A stretch of DNA of 64,000 bases, taken from assembly GCF_022539505.1 (NCBI RefSeq), contig NC_061513.1:176482017-176546016 (forward strand). The letters are read 5' to 3'. The position numbers were made by a program, and so were the translations under genes. Below are positions 47,143 to 58,343 of the stretch, in pieces. The stretch is from Lolium rigidum (lineage: Eukaryota > Streptophyta > Magnoliopsida > Poales > Poaceae). How positions within the stretch are numbered: position 1 is the stretch's first letter; every line of letters begins with the position of its first letter. The notes under the pieces were generated by a model. That model had not been told where the DNA came from. It did no database searches and saw only the letters and a list, made by a program, of their open reading frames with translations.

Positions 47143-48746
47143 TGATACGTCTTCGTCGTATCGATAATTTCTTATGTTCTATGCCATATTATTGATGATA
47201 CCTACATGTTTTATGCACACTTTATGTCATATTCGTGCATTTTCTGGAACTAACCTATTAACAAGATGCCGAAGTGCCAGCTTGCTCGTTTTCCGCTGTT
47301 TTTGGTTTCGTAAATCCTAGTAACAAAATATTCTCGAATTGGACGAAACGAAGACCCGGGGGCCTATTTCGCCACGAACCTTCCAGAAGACCGAAGAGCA
47401 TACGAAGTGGGGCCACGAGGTGGCCAAACCACATGGCTGCGCGGCCAAGGGGGCCCGCGCCGCCCTGTGGTGTGGGCCCCTCGTCGCCCCCCGACTCGCC
47501 CTTCCGCCTACTTAAAGCCTCCGTCGCGAAACCCATGATGCGAAAAACCACGATACGGAAAACCTTACCGAGACGCCGCCGCCGCCGATCCCATCTCGGG
47601 GGATTCGGAGATCTCCTCCGGCACCCTGCCGGAGAGGGGATTCATCTCCCGGAGGACTCTACACCGCCATGGTCGCCTTCGGAGTGATGAGTGAGTAGTT
47701 CACCCTCGGACTATGGGTCCATAGCAGTAGCTAGATGGTTGTCTTCTCCTCATTGTGCTTCATTGTTGGATCTTGTGAGCTGTCTAACATGATCAAGATC
47801 ATCTATCCGTAATACTCTATGTTGTGTTTGTCGGGATCCGATGGATAGAGAATACCATGTTATGTTAATTATCAAGTTATTACATATGTGTTGTTTATGA
47901 TCTTGCATGCTCTCCGTTACTAGTAGAGGCTCTGGCCAAGTTTTTGCTTTTAACTCCAAGAGGGAGTATTTATGCTCGATAGTGGGTTCATGCCTCGCAT
48001 TGACACTCGGGACGATGGACGTAAAGTTCTAAGGTTGTGTTGTGTTGTTGCCACTAGGGATAAAACATTGGCGCTATGTCCGAGGATGTAGTTGTTGATT
48101 ACATTACGCACCATACTTAATGCAATTGTCTCGTTGCTTTGCAACTTAATACCGGAGGGGGTTCGGACGATAACCCGAAGGTGGACTTTTTAGGCATAGA
48201 TGCAATTGGCTGGCGGTCTATGTACTTTGTCGTAATGCCCAATCAAATCTCACTATACTTATCATGCCATGTATGTGCATTGTTATGCCCTCTCTATTTG
48301 TCAATTGCCCGACTCGTAATTTGTTCACCCAACATGCTTTTATCTTATGGGAGAGACACCTCTAGTGAACCTGTGGACCCCGGTCCATTCTTTAATACTC
48401 GAAATACAAATCTGCTCGCAATACTTGTTTTTACCGTTTTCTCTGCAAACAATCATCTTCCACACAATTCGGTTAATCCTTTGTTACAGCAAGCCGGTGA
48501 GATTGACAACCTCACTCGTTTCGTTGGGGCAAAGTACTTTGGTTGTGTTGTGCGGTGTTCCACGTTGGCGCCGGAATCTCCGGTGTTACGCCGCACTACA
48601 TCCCGTCGCCATCAACCTTCAACGTGCTTCTTGGCTCCTCCCGGTTCGATAAACCTTGGTTTCTTTCTCGAGGGAAAACTTGCTGCCGTGCGCATCATAC
48701 CTTCCTCTTGGGGTTGCCCAACGAACGTGTGAAATACATGCCATCA
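47143..48746 (+). repeat. 5' LTR of Athila-type element 1
   Basis: 1,604 bp, TGATACG...GCCATCA. Close to the 3' copy. Many of the differences are at CTG/CAG versus CCG or CTCG words. Confidence 0.93.
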
Positions 48747-48757
48747 AGCTCTTTTTC

Positions 48758-48776
48758 TCGGCGCCGTTGCCGGGAG
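48758..48776 (+). other. Primer binding site of Athila-type element 1
   Basis: TCGGCGCCGTTGCCGGGAG, 11 bases after the LTR. It differs at the second base and by a one-base gap from the form TGGCGCCGTTGCCGGGGA at 58189. Confidence 0.75.
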
Positions 48777-49010
48777 ATCAAGACACGCCGCAAGGGGAGT
48801 CTCCACTTCTCAACCTCTTTACTTTGTTTTTGTCTTGCTTTATTTTATTTACTACTTTGTTTGCTGCATTATATCAAAACACAAAAAAATTAGTTGCTAG
48901 CTTTACCTTATTTACTGTCTTGTTTGCTATATCAAAAACACAAAAAAATTAGTTACTTGCATTTACTTTACTTAATATCATGCATGTTTTTATTTCACTA
49001 GTTAAGCATA

Positions 49011-49676
49011 ATGGAAAACAAAAAAAATATGAGAGATCTTTATGAACTTTATCTTGAATTAGGACATGATGTGTTCGAAGAGAGAATTAAAAAACCCATG
49101 GAACTTTATATGCATGCTAATGGGAAAGTTATTACTATGGATGCTTTGAACACCATTGTTGCTAATGCTATGGAAAATTCTAAGCTTGGGGAAGCTGGCT
49201 CCGATGAGCATGATCTTTTTAGTCCCCCAAGCATTGAGGAGAAAATTTTCTTTTATGATTACAATATGCCTCCTATATATGATGATAGCCACTTTGTTGA
49301 ATTTGCTCCCACTACAACTAATAAAATTGATTATGCTTACGTGGAGAGTAATAATTTTATGCATGAGACTCATGATAAGAATGCTTTATGTGATAGTTAT
49401 ATTGTTGAGTTTGCTCATGTTGCTACTGAAAGTTATTATGAGAGGGGAAAATATGGTTGTAGAAATTTTCATGTTACTAAAATGCCTCTCTATGTGCTGA
49501 AATTTTTGATGCTACACTTGTTTTATCTTCCTATGCTTGTTACTTTGCTCTTCATGAACTTGTTTATTTACAAGACTCCTATGCATAGGAAGCATGTTAG
49601 ACTTAAATTTGTTTTGAATTTGCCTCTTGATGCTCTCTTTTGCTTCAACTACTATTTCTTGCGAGTGCATCATTAA
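49011..49676 (+). CDS. Orphan 221-aa protein of the Athila-type element
   Basis: An open frame starting MENKKNMRDLYELYLELGHD. The first half is charged and acidic, with a repeated pattern of MPPIYDD/FVEFAPTT-like and NNFMHETHDKNALCDSYIVE-like words. The second half has a hydrophobic stretch (LKFLMLHLFYLPMLVTLLFM, about residues 163-182) long enough for a membrane helix, and a second weaker one near the end. It has no zinc knuckle, protease or RT motif. Similar frames are, from memory, abundant in wheat and barley repeats, with no known function. It lies where gag would be expected. The position of a membrane-like segment in an Athila relative recalls env-like genes of that clade, but the order is wrong for that. 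Confidence 0.6.
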   Translation: MENKKNMRDLYELYLELGHDVFEERIKKPMELYMHANGKVITMDALNTIVANAMENSKLGEAGSDEHDLFSPPSIEEKIFFYDYNMPPIYDDSHFVEFAPTTTNKIDYAYVESNNFMHETHDKNALCDSYIVEFAHVATESYYERGKYGCRNFHVTKMPLYVLKFLMLHLFYLPMLVTLLFMNLFIYKTPMHRKHVRLKFVLNLPLDALFCFNYYFLRVHH

Positions 49677-52266
49677 AACTGCTGAGCCCATCTTAATGGC
49701 TATAAAGAAAGAACTTCTTGGGAGATAACCCATGTGTTATTTTGATACAGTATTTTTGTTTCATATTTGAGTCTTGGAAGTTGTTTACTACTGTATCAAC
49801 CTCTCCTTATCTTAGTTTTATGTTTTGTTGTGCCAAGTAAAGTCTTTGATAGTAAAGTAAGTACTAGATTTGGATTACTGCGCAGTTCCAGCATTTCTTT
49901 GCTGTCACGAATCTGGGTCTACCTCCCTGTAGGTAGCTCAGAAAATTAAGCCAATTTACGTGCATGATCCTCAGATATGTACGCAACTTTCATTCAATTT
50001 GAGCATTTTCATTTGAGCAAGTCTGGTGGCCTAATAAAATCCATCTTTACGGACTGTTCTGTTTTGACAGATTCTGTCTTTTATTTCGCATTGCCTCTTT
50101 TGCTATGTTGGACGAATTTCTTTGATCCATTAATGTCCAGTAGCTTTATGCAATGTCCAGAAGTGTTAAGAATGATTGTGTCACCTCTGAACATGTTAAT
50201 TTTTATTGTGCACTAACCCTCTAATGAGTTGTTTCGAGTTTGGTGTGGAGGAAGTTTTCAAGGATCAAGAGAGGAGTATGATACAATATGATCAAGGAGA
50301 GTGAAAGCTATAAGCATGGGGATGCCCCGGTGGTTCACCCCTGCATATTCTAAGAAGACTCAAGCGTCTAAGCTTGGGGATGCCCAAGGCATCCCCTTCT
50401 TCATCGACAACATTATCAGGTTCCTCCCCTGAAACTATATTTTTATTCCGTCACATCTTATGTACTTTGCTTGGAGCGTCGGTTTGTTTTTGTTTTTTGT
50501 TTTGTTTGAATAAAATGGATCCTAGCATTCACTTTATGGGAGAGAGACACGCTCCGCTGTAGCATATGGACAAATATGTCCTTAGGCTCTACTCATAGTA
50601 TTCATGGCGAAGTTTCTTCTTCGTTAAATTGTTATATGGTTGGAATTGGAAAATGCTACATGTAGTAATTCTAAAATGTCTTGGATGATTTGATACTTGG
50701 CAATTGTTGTGCTCATGTTTAAGCTCTTGCATCATATACTTTGCACCCACTAATGAAGAAATACTTAGAGCTTGCTAATTTGGTTTGCATATTTGGTTTC
50801 TCTAGAGTCTAGATAACATCTAGTATTGAGTTTTGAACAACAAGGAAGACGGTATGGAGTCTTATAATGTTTACAATGTGTCTTTTATGTGAGTTTTGCT
50901 GCACCGTTTATCCTTGTGTTTGTTTCAAATAACCTTGCTAGCCTAAACCTTGTATCGAGAGGGAATACTTCTCATGCATCCAAAATACTTGAGCCAACCA
51001 CTATGCCATTTGTGTCCACCATACCTACCTACTACATGGTATTTATCCGCCATTCCAAAGTAAATTGCTTGGGTGCTACCTTTAAAATTCCATCATTCAC
51101 CTTTGCAATATATAGCTCATGGGACAAATAGCTTAAAAACTATTGTGGTATTGAATATGTACTTATGCACTTTATCTCTTATTAAGTTGCTAGTTGTGCG
51201 ATAACCATGTTTACGGGGACGCCATCAACTATTCTTTGTTGAATATCATGTGAGTTGCTATGCATGTCCGTCTTGTCCGAAGTAAGAGAGATCTACCACC
51301 TTTATGGTTGGAGCATGCATATTGTTAGAGAAGAACATTGGGCCGCTAACTAAAGCCATGATTCATGGTGGAAGTTTCAGTCTTGGACATATATCCTCAA
51401 TCTCATATGAGAATAATAATTGTTGTCACATGCTTATGCATTTAAGAGGAGTCCATTATCTGTTGTCCATGTTGTCCCGGTATGGATGTCTAAGTTGAGA
51501 ATAATCAAAAGCGAGAAATCCAAAATGCGAGCTTTCTCCTTAGACCTTTGTACGAAGCGGCATGGAGGTACCCCATTGTGACACTTGGTTAAAACATGTG
51601 CATTGCAAAGATCCGGTAGTCCAAGCTAATTAGGACAAGGTGCGGGCACTATTAGTATACTATGCATGAGACTTGCAACTTGTAAGATATAATTTACATA
51701 ACTCATATGCTTTATTACTACCGTTGACAAAATTGTTTCATGTTTTCAAAATAAAAGCTCTAGCACAAATATAGCAATCGATGCTTTCCTCTTTGAAGGA
51801 CCATTCTCTTTACTTTTATGTCGAGTCAGTTCACCTATCTCTCTCCACCTCAAGAAGCAAACACTTGTGTGAACTGTGCATTGATTCCTACATACTTGCA
51901 TATTGTACTTGTTATATTACTCTAGGTTGACAATTATCCATGAGATATACATGTTACAAGTTGAAAGCAACCGCTGAAACTTAATCTTCCTTTGTGTTGC
52001 TTCAATACCTTTACTTTGATTTATTGCTTTATGAGTTAACTCTTATGCGAGACTTATTAATACTTGTCTTGAAGTACTATTCATGAAAAGTCTTTGCTAT
52101 ATGATTCACTTGTTTACTCATGTCATTACCATTGTTTTGATCGCTGCATCCACTACATATGTTCACAAATAGTATGATCAAGGTTATGATGGCATATCAC
52201 TTCAGAAATTATCTTTGTTATCGTTTTACTCGCTCGGGACGAAGCGTAACTAAGCTTGGGGATGCT
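49677..52266 (+). other. Non-coding internal region of Athila-type element 1
   Basis: 2.6 kb with no protein I recognise. Starts with a block (GGGAGATAACCCATG at 49720, TTGAGTCTTGGAAGTTGTTT at 49769) that is also present in Athila-type element 2. AAGCTTGGGGATGC words occur near 50317 and 50369 and again as the purine tract at 52252-52265. Confidence 0.6.
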
Positions 52267-53858
52267 TGATACGTCTTCGACGTATCGATAATTTCTTATG
52301 TTCTATGCCATATTATTGATGATACCTACATGTTTTATGCACACTTTATGTCATATTCGTGCATTTTCCGGAACTAACCTATTAACAAGATGCCGAAGTG
52401 CCGATTCGTTGTTCTCGTCGTTTTTGGTTTCGTAAATCCTAGTAACAAAATATTCTCGGAATTGGACGAAACGAAGACCCGGGGGCCTATTTCGCCACGA
52501 ACCTTCCGAAGACCGAAGAGCATACGAAGTGGGGCCACGAGGTGGCCAAACCACATGGCGGCGCGGCCAAGGGGGGCCCGCGCCGCCCTGTGGTGTGGGC
52601 CCCTCGTCGGCCCCCGACTCGCCCTTCCGCCTACTTAAAGCCTCCGTCGCGAAACCCCCGATGCGAAAAACCACGATACGGAAAACCTTATCGAGACGCC
52701 GCCGCCGCCGATCCCATCTCGGGGGATTCTGGAGATCTCCTCCAGCACCCTGCCGGAGAGGGGATTCATCTCCCGGAGGACTCTACCGCCATGGTCGCCT
52801 CCGGAGTGATGAGTGAGTAGTTCACCCCTGGACTATGGGTCCATAGCAGTAGCTAGATGGTTGTCTTCTCCTCATTGTGCTTCATTGTTGGATCTTGTGA
52901 GCTGCCTAACATGATCAAGATCATCTATCTGTAATACTCTATGTTGTGTTTGTCGGGATCCGATGGATAGAGAATACCATGTTATGTTAATGATCAAGTT
53001 ATTACATATGTGTTGTTTATGATCTTGCATGCTCTCCGTTACTAGTAGAGGCTCTGGCCAAGTTTTTGCTTTTAACTCCAAGAGGGAGTATTTATGCTCG
53101 ATAGTGGGTTCATGCCTGCATTGACACCTGGGACGATGACGAGAAAGTTCTAAGGTTGTGTTGTGTCTGTTGCCACTAGGGATAAAACATTGGCGCTATG
53201 TCCGAGGATGTAGTTGTTGATTACATTACGCACCATACTTAATGCAATTGTCCGTTGCTTTGCAACTTAATACCGGAGGGGTTCGGACGATAACTCCGAA
53301 GGTGGACTTTTTAGGCATAGATGCAGTTGGATGGCGGTCTATGTACTTTGTCGTAATGCCCAATTAAATCTCACTTATCATGCCATGTATGTGCATTGTT
53401 ATGCCCTCTCTATTTGTCAATTGCCCGACTGTAATTTGTTCACCCAACATGCTTTTATCTTATGGGAGAGACACCTCTAGTGAACTGTGGACCCCGGTCC
53501 ATTCTTTAATACTCGAAATACAAATCTGCCGCAATACTTGTTTTTACTGTTTTCTCTCGCAAACAATCATCTTCCACACAATTCGGTTAATCCTTTGTTA
53601 CAGCAAGCCGGTGAGATTGACAACCTCACTCGTTTCGTTGGGGCAAAGTACTTTGGTTGTGTTGTGCAGGTTCCACGCTGGCGCCGGAATCTCTGGTGTT
53701 GTGCCGCACTACATCCCGTCGCCATCAACCTTCAACGTGCTTCTTGGCTCCTCCTGGTACGATAAACCTTGGTTTCTTTCTGAGGGAAAACTTGCTGCTG
53801 TGCGCATCATACCTTCCTCTTGGGGTTGCCCAACGAACGTGTGAAATACACGCCATCA
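52267..53858 (+). repeat. 3' LTR of Athila-type element 1
   Basis: 1,592 bp, same ends as the 5' copy, preceded by the purine tract AAGCTTGGGGATGC. Confidence 0.93.
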
Positions 53859-54996
53859 CTCCCCCGCAGCATAGTTCAGAAGCACCGACTCTAGTGCCCA
53901 GCCCCCGAGCGTCGAAGCCGAAGAAAGCTAAAACCAGGGCTGCTAGCACACATGAGCTTGCCACTGGGAGTACGTTGGGTCCTCTCCTTGAGGATGTAAG
54001 TTTCCTTTTCCTGCTTGTTTCCTTTTTGTTTAGCCCAAAAAAATTTATATCCCTTGAAGTTGCTTTTCTGTCTTGTCGAATTTTTGCAGCCCTTAATGAA
54101 AGAGCTGGTCAACTTGGGCTCTCTATTTATCGGGTTCCGTGACGAGGCCGTGACTTTAAGAGGCAAAACTTTGCTCCTCTTGACATGTTACAAATCCATG
54201 TCTTGATTATGCATCCTCTTACCTTTTTTCTTTCAGATGCGCTTCGTCGTGCCGAGGAACGCGCCGACGATCTGGAGGCCAAGCTGAAAGCCAACGAAAC
54301 ATCTCGCAAAAAAGCTGAAAAGGATGCTGCCGCTGTCGAAGATCTTCGCCAAAGGCTTCAAGCCGCTGAAGACGCTTTGAGCGACAAGGAGGCCAAGCAG
54401 GTCGAGCGTAAAAATGATATAAGCACGCGCCTCGAGACTCAATCCCGGCGATTTTTGAGTAATGCTATCTTTCTTTTTTGTCGTTCCACTTTTTCCTTGT
54501 GTTGAAATTATCTTTTGGTGCTAACGAAGTCATGCTTTTTTCCAGCAGGGAAAATAGGGGAGCAATACACTCTGAGCCAAGAGTCAGATCATCATCTTCT
54601 GGACACTCTCGACATTCTTGAGCTAAACTGTGACTTGGCGCGCAAGTGCATAACTTCCACGCGGAATGCATTGAAGCAGGTCTCCCCCACTTCTTCCCAA
54701 AAGATACTCAACCGGAGATTTTCTCCAAGCTTGCCCAGCATTTCCTGGAGAAGGATGATCCAGCTTTGGCCTATCGTCAAGCTAGCTTGAAGATTGGAGT
54801 CGAAGGGACCATCGCCCTTATCGCGGCCAGCGGCCAAAAAGTTGACTAGGTAAAGGCTGGTACTCCCAAGGGTTTGAACTCGGAGAAGTGGATGGTTCTG
54901 GTGAAGGACGCCAAAGCTTTCTCGAAGAAACTCATCGCCTTTCTTGACCCGAAGTCCTCCGCTTCTCCTAGCACTGCTCGGACGGAGGTCAAGTAG
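53859..54996 (+). pseudogene. PF04195-type gene, 3' part
   Basis: The antisense gene resumes after the CTCCC duplication. Basic exon (PRASKPKKAKTRAASTHELA), donor at 53996, acceptor at 54089, PLMKELVNLGSLF, then a coiled-coil exon RRAEERADDLEAKLKANETS (about 54244), an exon with YTLSQESDHHLLDTL, and the C-terminal QPEIFSKLAQHFLEKDDPAL and EKWMVLVKDAKAFSKKLIAF parts ending at the stop at 54994-54996. An early stop (TAG near 54847) replaces a codon after ASGQKVD. The coiled coil suggests self-association (inference). The whole gene spans 45567-54996 with the insertion removed. Confidence 0.78.
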
Positions 54997-55159
54997 ACCA
55001 ACTTCCGTTTCCTTTTCTTTTCCATTTTTGTAGATATTGCTGCCTTTTGCTGCTCCCAATGATTTGTATGGGCTTTCTAGGAGCCGTATTTTGTAAGGAC
55101 TCGCTTTATGTAATGTGCTGAATATGAATGAAAAAGTGTGCCTTGCCGAATGATTGATG

Positions 55160-56150
55160 TCGATATTTTCTTTTCTTCCAGTTGATTTTTGATAACTATA
55201 CTGGAGCTGGACCTTCCAACTCTTCTCCCGCTACTTCTCATTCTGCGTGAGTACCTGGCGACGTTTCCATGGATGTTTAATCATGCACTGACTCGATTCA
55301 CCAAGAGATGGCCGATCTGCGACAACAGTTGCAAGCGATGAAGAAACATGCTGTAACAGTTCTGGATCAATCTCGCAAATCCTCGGATCGCGAGCAAGCT
55401 GCTCTTCGTCAAGCGCAAGAGGCTCTTGAATTGAAGGAATCCGTGACTGCTAACGCCTCACGATCTGCTCAACACGATAGCTATATGCTTGATTTGATGA
55501 CTGATGCAAGTCAGGATATGGCTGGTATGTTATTTTTATCTTGATGTTTCCTTGATATTCTTCGTATCCCATCTTGCGCTATATTGTTTTTCCCCATGTT
55601 GCTCATAGGCTCGTTTCTGGATGTTGTCACCGAAGAACAAAGAGTAAACTCGCGAGTTGAAGCCCTCCTTCGTCTTGCCAAGGCAAATGGTAGTGACTTC
55701 TGGGCAGATGAGGATCACACTCTCCGCATCGTTCAATTTCAGGATCGAGCCGCCCAAGTTCGGGAGTTTCGTGACTTCTTCGGCAGTACTTTGGCCATGG
55801 TGTACAATGCTATGTTTCCTCGGAACCCTCAACCCGAAAAACTTACCGAGCTTATGGGTAAATTTAAGGACGTGCACAACATCCACGACTTTGTGAAGGC
55901 TCATATGGTGGCCGGCGCCAAGGTGGCCTTGATTTGGTTGAAGATCTTCCACTCAAAGTTGGATTTTGGTAATGTTGTCGATAATTTTTACCTCAAGATG
56001 TTGAAGAGGAGGATAAATGTCGACAAGCATAATGCGGTTGTGTCTCCCATCGCCAAAAAAATGATCGATGAGCTTCTTAGGGTGGACGCCGCTATCTTCA
56101 AGGAATTTCGGTATGATGATTCAACACAGATCGTCCACGCTACAAGATAA
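55160..56150 (+). pseudogene. Second antisense gene of the pair
   Basis: After an acceptor-like TTCCAG near 55182, exon-like sequence reads NYTGAGPSNSSPATSHS, two stops, then MADLRQQLQAMKKHAVTVLD (55308) with a predicted coiled coil. A donor follows DMAG near 55525, and a second exon 55608-56150 gives SFLDVVTEEQRVNSRVEALL, TLAMVYNAMFPRNPQPEKL and KLDFGNVVDNFYLKMLKRRI, ending at the stop at 56148-56150. This exon is open. It lies about 300 bp behind the first gene, same strand, and both are probably parts of one transposon-borne unit. No domain function is known to me. Confidence 0.6.
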
Positions 56151-56586
56151 AACATAAGCATAGAAAGATTGATATAGGAGTTCTTTTTCTTTTTTCTCAA
56201 ATGCGTTAGGTTTGAACCGAAACGCAGAGTTGCATAAATCTGTAAGTCGTATATATTGTAACTTTCTTTGTGAGACATGTATAAAGTCGAGGAAAATTCT
56301 TGTGTTATGATCTTCTCTTTGAGCCCCCGAGTATCTCGCCTGGCACGATTATGTTTAGTTTTCGAGAGGTTTTTCGTGAAACCAAGGCGTGTAAGTTGAT
56401 AAGTTTACCGAAGTCGAATATATTGTAATTTTTTCCGGGTTCAAGCCCCCGAGCCTTGCTCGTGAAGATAAGAATATATGTCATCACTATTTTTTATTTC
56501 AACCATACTATATTGCATCATCGTAGGTCCGTCTCATTAAAAACCTTTCAGCCCCACTCAGTGCCCTGAAAGGAAAAAAAGTGCGT
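56151..56586 (+). other. Untranslated tail of the antisense unit
   Basis: No gene. Contains GAGCCCCCGAG words near 56322 and 56444, the same kind seen near 44914, and ends at the Athila-type element 2 insertion. Confidence 0.4.
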
Positions 56587-58162
56587 TGATACGTCCCAAA
56601 CGTATCTATAATTTTTGATGCTCCATGCTTATTTTGTTACAATTCTTATATGTTTTATGTGCACTTTTCCACACTTTTTAGCATTTTCTGGAACTAACCT
56701 ATTAACGCAGTGCCGCAGTGCCAGTTCCTGTTTTCTGTTGTTGTTGTGTTTCAGAAAAGTTGTACATGAAAGTTTCTTGGAATTGGACGAAATAAAAGCC
56801 CAGAGTCTTATTTTTCCGGGACGAAGACGGAGCTAGAAGGACACGCGCAGGAGAGCTGCCACGTGGCAGTACACAGGGCAGGCGCGACCCCACCCTTGGC
56901 CACGCCTGGCCCTTGTACTGGGGCCTCGTCGCCTCGTTTGCTCCGCCCTTCCGCCTATTTATTCCTCGAATCGGGAAAACCCTGAAGACGAGAGCCTCCA
57001 TCCACGAAAAGTTCCGACGCCGCCGTCAACCAAAACCCTGGTTTGGGAGGGTTCTGCAGTCCATCCCGGCACCCTGCCGGAGAGGGAAATCACCGCCGGA
57101 GGCCTCTACATCGCCATGTCTTCATCCAAGGTGATGCGTGAGTAGTCCTCCACGGGACCATGGGTCCATAGCAGTAACTAGATGGCTATCCTCTCCTTGT
57201 TGTGCTTCATGTATAGATCTTGTGAGCTGCCTAACATGATCAAGATCATCTATTTGTAATTGCTACATGTTGGTTTGATGTGGATCCTATTTATAGAGAG
57301 ATTGCTTTGGTTGAGATTATGTATTATGTTATTATGATCTTGCATGCTCTCTCGTTTCTAGTAGATGCTCCGGCCAAGTAGATGCTAGCGACTCCAAGAG
57401 GGAGTATTTATGCTCGATAGTGGGTTCATGCCTCTATTTAACCATGGGAAGTGACCTTGTTCTCTACGGTTGTAGATGTGCTGTTGCTACTAGGGAGAAA
57501 ACAACGGTGTTCTATTCAAGGGTAGTTTCATCGTTTACTTTACACACATTGCTTAAAGTGATAGTCTGTTGCTTACAACTTAATACTGGAGGGTGTCGCG
57601 GATGCAATCCTGAAGGTGGATTATTAGTCATAGATGCAGTTGGATTACGGTCTATGTATATTGTTGTAATGCCCGCATACTTTCATAGCATGTATTCTGC
57701 ACCAACCATTAGCGTAGAATCTCTGTTTGTCAATTGCCCATCTGTAATTTGTTTACCCAGCATATTTATTTTATTGGGGAGGCGCCTCTAGTGAACTATG
57801 GACCCCGGTCCTTCTTCTTTTAATTGCAAACTTCTACAACATTTTTCTGTTCTGTTCTCTGCAAACAATTCTTCTTCCACACGGTTCGTTTAATCCTTTG
57901 TTTTCAGCAAAACCAGTGAGCTTGACAACCTCGCTGAAAGTTGGGGACAAAGTACTTGGTTGTTTGTGTGTAGGTCTCCACGTTGCTGCTGACGCCGGCA
58001 GTGCGCCCTGTCGCGAGTTGGTTCGCAACACCTCGGGAGAGAACGTTTTTCTCCTACTGGTCGATAAACCTTGGTTTCTTACTGAGGGAAAACTTCCTGT
58101 GTGCTCATCATACCTTCCTCTTGGGGTTCCACTCAACGTTGCGCATAAGTTCTCCTTCATCA
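56587..58162 (+). repeat. 5' LTR of Athila-type element 2
   Basis: 1,576 bp. Related to, but clearly diverged from, the LTRs of element 1 (shared start TGATACGTC, TTCTGGAACTAACCTATTAA near 56690, and GTGAGCTGCCTAACATGATC near 57221). Confidence 0.88.
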
Positions 58163-58188
58163 ACTCCACGCTCAGCAAAGACTTTTTC

Positions 58189-58206
58189 TGGCGCCGTTGC
58201 CGGGGA
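58189..58206 (+). other. Primer binding site of Athila-type element 2
   Basis: TGGCGCCGTTGCCGGGGA, 26 bases after the LTR end; usual for Athila-clade elements. Confidence 0.88.
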
Positions 58207-58343
58207 GAAAAGCATCTCTTCTTCGAGGGGAGTCTCTCACTCTCAACTCTTTTACTTTGTTATTGTTTTGCTTGCATATTTTATTTTTTATCTTGTTTGC
58301 ATTTTATATCGAAAATCAAAAAAATAGTATAGCTTTTTATTAA

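Larger units (their letters stand above)
47143..53858 (+). mobile_element. Athila-type non-autonomous LTR element
   Basis: 6.7 kb with LTRs 47143-48746 and 52267-53858, primer site near 48758, one orphan frame (49011-49676), and a purine tract ending at 52266. The LTR start TGATACGTCTTCG and the GGCGCCGTTGCC primer site match Triticeae Athila-clade families (Sabrina/WHAM group from memory). No gag, protease or polymerase is recognisable, so it would need help from a partner. It sits inside exon 3 of the antisense gene with a perfect CTCCC duplication, so this insertion is intact and relatively young. Confidence 0.9.
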
